64,000 nt of DNA from Microbacterium marinum. GTDB taxonomy: Bacteria > Actinomycetota > Actinomycetes > Actinomycetales > Microbacteriaceae. Positions 60,106 to 64,000 of the stretch are shown here, one piece after another. Each line of letters opens with the position of its first letter. Within the stretch, counting starts at the first letter, position 1. Both the position numbers and the translations under genes were made by a program. The stretch covers positions 310,001 to 374,000 of the forward strand of contig NZ_JACHMD010000001.1 of the NCBI RefSeq assembly GCF_014204835.1. Reading direction: 5' to 3'. The notes below the pieces were generated by a model. The model was not told the DNA's origin. It searched no databases and saw nothing but the letters and a program-made list of their open reading frames with translations.

Positions 60106-61324
60106 TCGACTCGAATGCCGCGTAGGCCAAGTGTGGTTCTGGGAGGGGTACTTCACTCGGGTAGGCATCGACCTCATCAGCTACTACGGCGCGGAACTCA
60201 TCCAAGTCACCGACCTGGATCTACTCGCCATCGGGCTTGGTCCCGGGCTCGAGAGTCACCGGACCATTGGCGAGTCCAAGAGCGGGACGGGGAAGAGCGC
60301 GCCGAAACCACTCGACCGTATTGTGTGGCTACGCGGACTGCAAGAGTTGGTAGGCGCAGAGCGAGCGGAACTGACTGTTGCCTCGAGCGTGACGCCCAGA
60401 ACCCGGGAGCTGGGCCGCCATTCCCGCGTCAGCGTCGAATCGATCAACGACCTCCAGGCGCGAGAGGCCGCACTTAATCTCTCGAAACTCACAGATCTTG
60501 GGGCCCACGGACCCAACGCCCTGCTTCTGCGGCGCACAGTCAAAGTAGTCAGCAAGGACGATCCCACGCTCGGACCTGCGTTCAAGTTCCTCACTTCCAC
60601 CGTGTGGTTTCTAGATCCGTTCGCTGCACTGAAGCAGAGCCTGGGTCTACTTGAGACGCTTTGCCAGCGCTGGACGCCCGGCGTCAAGGATGACGAACAG
60701 CTCGCGGTACGGTGGCTCATTTCAGAGACCCTCAGTATCTGGGTACTCAACCTCGTAACGATCGTGGGATTTGTCCGCCCGATGGATCCGAGTGCATTCA
60801 CAAGTTTTCTTCGCGAACGCCTCGCAGACGGAGTTGTGCCCGCTCAGCGCATGCGCCAGTTGTCGCGCGACTTCGACAAGTTCATCAGTGGACTGCTCGC
60901 GGCGGCGAAGGCCTCGCCCGAGGTGCGGACTGAGGCCATGGGCGCGTTTGAGCCCTCACCGCCGGAGTGGGCTGACTCTGCTGCAGAACTCGCAATCCGG
61001 CTAGGCCGTCAGCCCGCGCTCCGAGACTTGCCTCGACAGTTTGATCTCGTCGTTCACGAGCGGCTAGCTCGTGGGCGAGACATCTCAGAAGCTGCGGGGG
61101 CTCAGCTTCGACTCAATGATCCGGCGGCAAGATCAAGCGTGAGCCTCATTGCAGCGTTCCTGCGAAGCTTTGGCTCTCTGAAGGACGACATCAGCGAGCT
61201 TCTAATCGCAGGGTTCGGTAAGCCGGCGCAGGCGCCGCCCGAGCCTGCACCCCAGCAAGAGATCGAAGCGACTGCTCTCACACTGCCCGGCCTCGACGCC
61301 GCTGACAGCGTTGCCGAGGACTGA
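60068..61324 (+). CDS. PD-(D/E)XK-like nuclease-family protein (fourth gene of cassette)
   Basis: 418 aa from GTG 60068. The N-terminal domain reads ISYYGAELIQVTDLDLLAIG and HRTIGESKSGTGK: Asp 49/51 and E-S-K (69-71) fit a PD-(D/E)XK nuclease core. The rest is helical with an acidic C-terminus. The start lies inside the end of the third gene. In the cassette it would be a DNA-cutting partner or second effector. Confidence 0.68.
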   Translation: MPPVKTDPLTPGDRLECRVGQVWFWEGYFTRVGIDLISYYGAELIQVTDLDLLAIGLGPGLESHRTIGESKSGTGKSAPKPLDRIVWLRGLQELVGAERAELTVASSVTPRTRELGRHSRVSVESINDLQAREAALNLSKLTDLGAHGPNALLLRRTVKVVSKDDPTLGPAFKFLTSTVWFLDPFAALKQSLGLLETLCQRWTPGVKDDEQLAVRWLISETLSIWVLNLVTIVGFVRPMDPSAFTSFLRERLADGVVPAQRMRQLSRDFDKFISGLLAAAKASPEVRTEAMGAFEPSPPEWADSAAELAIRLGRQPALRDLPRQFDLVVHERLARGRDISEAAGAQLRLNDPAARSSVSLIAAFLRSFGSLKDDISELLIAGFGKPAQAPPEPAPQQEIEATALTLPGLDAADSVAED

Positions 61325-61387
61325 CTGGCGTGGGGCTGTAGGGATTCGCCATTCCCCACGGAATCCTGAGCCTTCGGCCACTGCCAA

Positions 61388-61609
61388 CTACCGGGGATTC
61401 CCGGCATCCTCGGCCATTTCCAACGGGAACCTACACGTCGTCGAGGTCGTCGTTGCAGTGAGCTTCCGATGGTCGGCGACATGCGCGGGTTCGTCGCGGG
61501 GGCCTTCGATCTCGAACCCGCAGACACCGCAGCTATGCAGCCCGATGCCGTCGACGTCGTCCGAGGGGATGTACATCGTGGTGGGCTCTTCGCACATCAA
61601 GCAGCGCAT
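61388..61609 (-). CDS. Small zinc-ribbon protein
   Basis: 73 aa. MRCLMCEEPTTMYIPSDDVD and GLHSCGVCGFEIEG carry two CxxC pairs, which should bind one zinc ion. The ATG at 61609 is 21 bp after the stop of 61630-62079, so the two are probably co-transcribed. Function unknown; small ribbons of this type often act in plasmid or phage regulation. Confidence 0.6.
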   Translation of the reverse strand: MRCLMCEEPTTMYIPSDDVDGIGLHSCGVCGFEIEGPRDEPAHVADHRKLTATTTSTTCRFPLEMAEDAGNPR

Positions 61610-61629
61610 GGTGTCTCCGTTCGTGATTG

Positions 61630-62079
61630 TCAGGTGATCGGTTGGACGGTGGCGGAGTAGCCGCGGTGGGAGCCCCAGGCAGCGGCGATGCGGTCGGCAA
61701 TGTCGCGGTCCTCGCCGAGGTATGGCCGGTATCTCTTGCCGCGAGGGTCGGTGATCACGACCTGGACGACGCCGGAGGGCTCGCGCACGGTGACCCTGGC
61801 GGCGGGGATCGGATATGCCTGGACGCGACCGGCGATGATGAAAGTCGGGTACAGGTCGCGTGCGAGCTCCGGGGCACGGAACACGTCGTGAACCCACGCC
61901 GTGATGGCGAGCGCGCCGGCGGGGCTGAACCCGATGAGGCGGGCGGGGAGTTGCTCGAGCCCGGCGCGGACGAAGTAGTGCTCGTCGACGAGGATCGGCG
62001 TCGGCGGGAGCAGGGTTTGCTCGTCGTGGGCGGGGTAGATGGTGAGGCTGGTGCGGCTGTTCATGAGGCGCTCGTTCAT
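61630..62079 (-). CDS. Hypothetical protein
   Basis: About 149 aa from ATG 62079 (or 144 from ATG 62064). It reads SLTIYPAHDEQTLLPPTPIL, ARLIGFSPAGALAITAWVHD, VTVREPSGVVQVVITDPRGK, typical of small mixed alpha/beta proteins on actinobacterial plasmids. No motif recognised. It is upstream of the zinc-ribbon gene on the minus strand. Confidence 0.55.
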   Translation of the reverse strand: MNERLMNSRTSLTIYPAHDEQTLLPPTPILVDEHYFVRAGLEQLPARLIGFSPAGALAITAWVHDVFRAPELARDLYPTFIIAGRVQAYPIPAARVTVREPSGVVQVVITDPRGKRYRPYLGEDRDIADRIAAAWGSHRGYSATVQPIT

Positions 62080-62215
62080 GCGGTGCGGCGGATGCCGGCG
62101 GCGATGATGTGGGCCTTGGTGGGCCGGGAGTAGAAGCCGAAGCTGTCGTCGTCGTCGGAAGCGGAGACGGTGGCGGTGAGTAGATCTTCGCCGTCCGGCG
62201 TGTGCTGCCGTCGCT

Positions 62216-62476
62216 CTCCGTGGAGATGGAATCCCGGCTGTCGGTCTCGTCCTGGCGACGGTCTTCACGCAGAGCGGCTGGGTCGGAGCAATGGCGGTGA
62301 CCGCCGCGACTCTCGTCGTGGCGGCGCTGATCGTCTGGCACCGTGCCCGATCCGGTCTCGTTCGTGCGCTGGATCCTGATCATGCCGTGCGCCGGAGCCG
62401 ATCTCTGTCGTGGTCACCGGGCAACCCGGGTGAGCTGTTCCAAATCGGCACAGCGCTGTGGCGGAATCCTCCCTGA
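62216..62476 (+). pseudogene. MFS-transporter-like C-terminal fragment
   Basis: The plus frame reads GIPAVGLVLATVFTQSGWVG, then AMAVTAATLVVAALIVWHRA, the look of the last membrane helix of a major-facilitator transporter, and runs to a stop at 62476. No start or other helices are present. Just left of it are unrelated minus-strand genes, so the junction near 62216 may be the edge of the inserted defence region. Confidence 0.4.
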
Positions 62477-62546
62477 GAGTAGAGCTCATCCACCGAGTGG
62501 TCGCCTAGTTCCTGCAGGCGCCGAGCATCAACGAAGGAGTTATGCG

Positions 62547-63458
62547 ATGTCCTCGTCATCCACCGCGACCGCAGTCGTCCCGAGCGCCCTGCGTGATCTG
62601 TATCTGGGCTGGTCCGAGCTCATGGCCACCCACGAGCTGGACATGCGGCTGTTCCGCAGCATCTTCGATGAATGGCACCAGCCGACCATCGAACCGGAAA
62701 ATGTCACCTACAAGGAGGAGACGGTCGGCGGCGTGCCCGGCATCTGGGCGTTCCCGGCCGGAGCCGATCGCTCCAAGGTCCTCCTCTACACGCACGGCGG
62801 CGGGTTCGCCGTCGGCTCTGCGGCCAGCCACCGGAAGCTCGCCGCGCACGTCGCGAAGGCGGCCGGGGTAACAGCGTTCGTGCTGGACTACCGTCGCGCG
62901 CCCGAGCACCCGCACCCCGCCCAGGTAGACGACGGGGTCGCGGCGTTCGAGGCCCTGCTGGAGCGGGGGGTCCACCCCGAGGACGTCACCACCATCGGCG
63001 ACTCGGCGGGAGGCAATCTCGCCATCGCCATCCCGTTGGCGTTGAAGGCGAAGGGACGGCCGCTGCCCGGGCACGTCATCGCGTTCTCCCCGTGGCTGGA
63101 CATGGAGAACCGCGGCGCGACGCTGGTCACCAACGATGCGACCGACGCGCTGATCTCCGTGCCGCTCCTGGAGGGCATGATCGCCGGCGTGCTGGGGGAG
63201 ACCACCAGCCCGTCGGCGCCGCTCGCGAACCCGCTCTACGCGGATTTCACCGGGTTCCCCCCGCTGTACGTCAACGCCGGTTCGGTCGAGTCGTTGGTCG
63301 ACAATGCCATCCGCGTGGCAGAGCGCGCCAAGGGCGCCGGCGTTGACGTCACCCTGCATGTCGCCGAAGGACAGCAGCACGTCTACCCGTTCCTGGCTGG
63401 CCGCGACGCGGACGTCGACGCGGAGCTTGCGGCGATCGGCCAGTGGCTTCGCCACTGA
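62547..63458 (+). CDS. HSL-family alpha/beta hydrolase (esterase)
   Basis: 303 aa. The hormone-sensitive-lipase oxyanion motif HGGGF and nucleophile motif GDSAGGN (Ser) are present, with a late GQQHVYPF supplying His. GAAGGAG lies 7 bp before the ATG at 62547. It stands 43 bp upstream of a Baeyer-Villiger monooxygenase gene on the same strand. The pair suits ketone degradation: the monooxygenase makes an ester or lactone, the esterase cuts it. Confidence 0.92.
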   Translation: MSSSSTATAVVPSALRDLYLGWSELMATHELDMRLFRSIFDEWHQPTIEPENVTYKEETVGGVPGIWAFPAGADRSKVLLYTHGGGFAVGSAASHRKLAAHVAKAAGVTAFVLDYRRAPEHPHPAQVDDGVAAFEALLERGVHPEDVTTIGDSAGGNLAIAIPLALKAKGRPLPGHVIAFSPWLDMENRGATLVTNDATDALISVPLLEGMIAGVLGETTSPSAPLANPLYADFTGFPPLYVNAGSVESLVDNAIRVAERAKGAGVDVTLHVAEGQQHVYPFLAGRDADVDAELAAIGQWLRH

Positions 63459-63501
63459 CCTGCAGCACCCCACCCACCTCATTCACCGAAGGAGTTGCAC
63501 C

Positions 63502-64000
63502 ATGACATCCACACAGACCACGGACTTCGACGCGATCGTCGTCGGCGCCGGTTTCGGCGGCATCTACCAGCTACACACCCTGCGCGACAAGCTCGGCCTG
63601 CGCGTCCGCGGGTTCGAGAAGGGCGCCGGCATCGGAGGAACCTGGTACTGGAACCGGTACCCCGGCGCCATGTCCGACACGGAGAGCCCTTTCTACCGAT
63701 ACTCGTTCGATGACGAACTGCTGCAGGAGTGGGACTGGGCCCGCAAGTACATTGACCAGCCCGACATCCTCCGCTACCTTGAGACCGTCGTCGACCGGTA
63801 CGACCTCCGCAAGGACTTCCGGCTGAACACCGAAGTCACGTCGATCGTCTTCGACGAAGCCACCAACACCTGGACGGTCGGCACCTCCGCCGGAGAATCC
63901 TTCACGGCCCGATACGTGGTGGCGGCGCTGGGACTGCTCGCAGCAACCAACATCCCCGACATCCCCGGGATCGACTCGTTCGAAGGCCGCCTCGTGCACA
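63502..64000 (+). CDS. Flavin-dependent Baeyer-Villiger monooxygenase, N-terminal part
   Basis: 166 codons visible, cut by the window edge. The FAD motif is AIVVGAGFGGIYQLHTLRDK and the next signature GIGGTWYWNRYPGAMSDTES is typical of cyclohexanone-monooxygenase-type enzymes. The family fingerprint FxGxxxHxxxW would lie beyond the window. It should insert oxygen next to a ketone using NADPH and O2. GAAGGAG precedes the ATG at 63502. Partner of the esterase upstream. Confidence 0.9.
   Translation, partial: MTSTQTTDFDAIVVGAGFGGIYQLHTLRDKLGLRVRGFEKGAGIGGTWYWNRYPGAMSDTESPFYRYSFDDELLQEWDWARKYIDQPDILRYLETVVDRYDLRKDFRLNTEVTSIVFDEATNTWTVGTSAGESFTARYVVAALGLLAATNIPDIPGIDSFEGRLVH

Noticed and set aside
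46957..62000. CRISPR-associated transposon
   Set aside because: No cas gene or repeat-spacer array was seen in the window, and TniQ is long with its own HTH domains, as in TnsD-type targeting.
1..64000. tRNA or rRNA genes
   Set aside because: I saw no tRNA-like cloverleaf ends or rRNA sequence in a read of the window; a dedicated search would be needed to exclude a tRNA fragment at an integration site.

Overview
The DNA is GC-rich, uses ATG/GTG/TTG starts with frequent four-base gene overlaps, and its proteins (Lsr2, AbiE, TrwC-type relaxase, actinophage-like small genes) look actinobacterial. A Microbacterium-like member of the Microbacteriaceae is the best guess, but no rRNA or housekeeping gene is present to prove it. 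The window is a mosaic of accessory DNA: insertion sequences, two related aromatic-oxygenase clusters, a plasmid- or phage-like module, many truncated genes, and a defence island with a Tn7-like transposon.

Layout. 1-372 is the end of an IS256-family element (copy A). 445-3376 is an IS3-family element (copy A) broken by an IS110-family element. 3377-4480 holds gene debris (HxlR, MobF relaxase, ABC1-kinase-like). 4561-12262 is aromatic cluster 1 on the minus strand: two alpha/beta hydrolases, an IclR regulator with a frameshift, and a Rieske oxygenase operon whose ferredoxin reductase is split by IS256 copy B and whose alpha subunit lost its start to IS3 copy B (12263-13777). 13778-16091 holds a deacetylase remnant, an intact isochorismatase-like hydrolase, two SDR fragments and an Lsr2 fragment. 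16097-17807 is an AbiE toxin-antitoxin pair. 17960-24896 is a plasmid/phage-like module (small HTH proteins, secreted HNH protein, a large unidentified protein, an RHH protein). 25165-28240 is more debris plus an intact ABM-domain membrane protein. 28393-37924 is aromatic cluster 2: IclR, AKR, ferredoxin reductase, ferredoxin, a small conserved protein, beta and alpha oxygenase subunits, aldehyde dehydrogenase, a truncated ThDP enzyme and a class II aldolase. 38420-39836 is IS256 copy C.

The stretch 373-38419 is bounded by the two halves of one IS256 insertion: the same 8-bp duplication, CCCGGTAG, sits at 373-380 and 38412-38419, and the two halves of one 297-bp gene segment flank it. It therefore looks like a circular molecule that entered through recombination between IS256 copies.

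Right of copy C: an AraC/GyrI-type regulator cut by the IS with three small genes (39837-41777); a CBASS-like operon with a CD-NTase, separate E2-like and E1-like proteins, a JAB peptidase and a DUF6602/PD-(D/E)XK-like candidate effector (42121-46304); a Tn7-like tnsA-tnsB-tnsC-tniQ set (46957-53283); cargo that includes a compact four-gene cassette (IF2-N-domain ATPase, HEPN/Swt1-like protein, unknown protein, PD-(D/E)XK-like nuclease; 55781-61324). This cassette is my best candidate for an undescribed defence system. The right edge starts another catabolic region with an HSL-type esterase and a Baeyer-Villiger monooxygenase that runs off the window.
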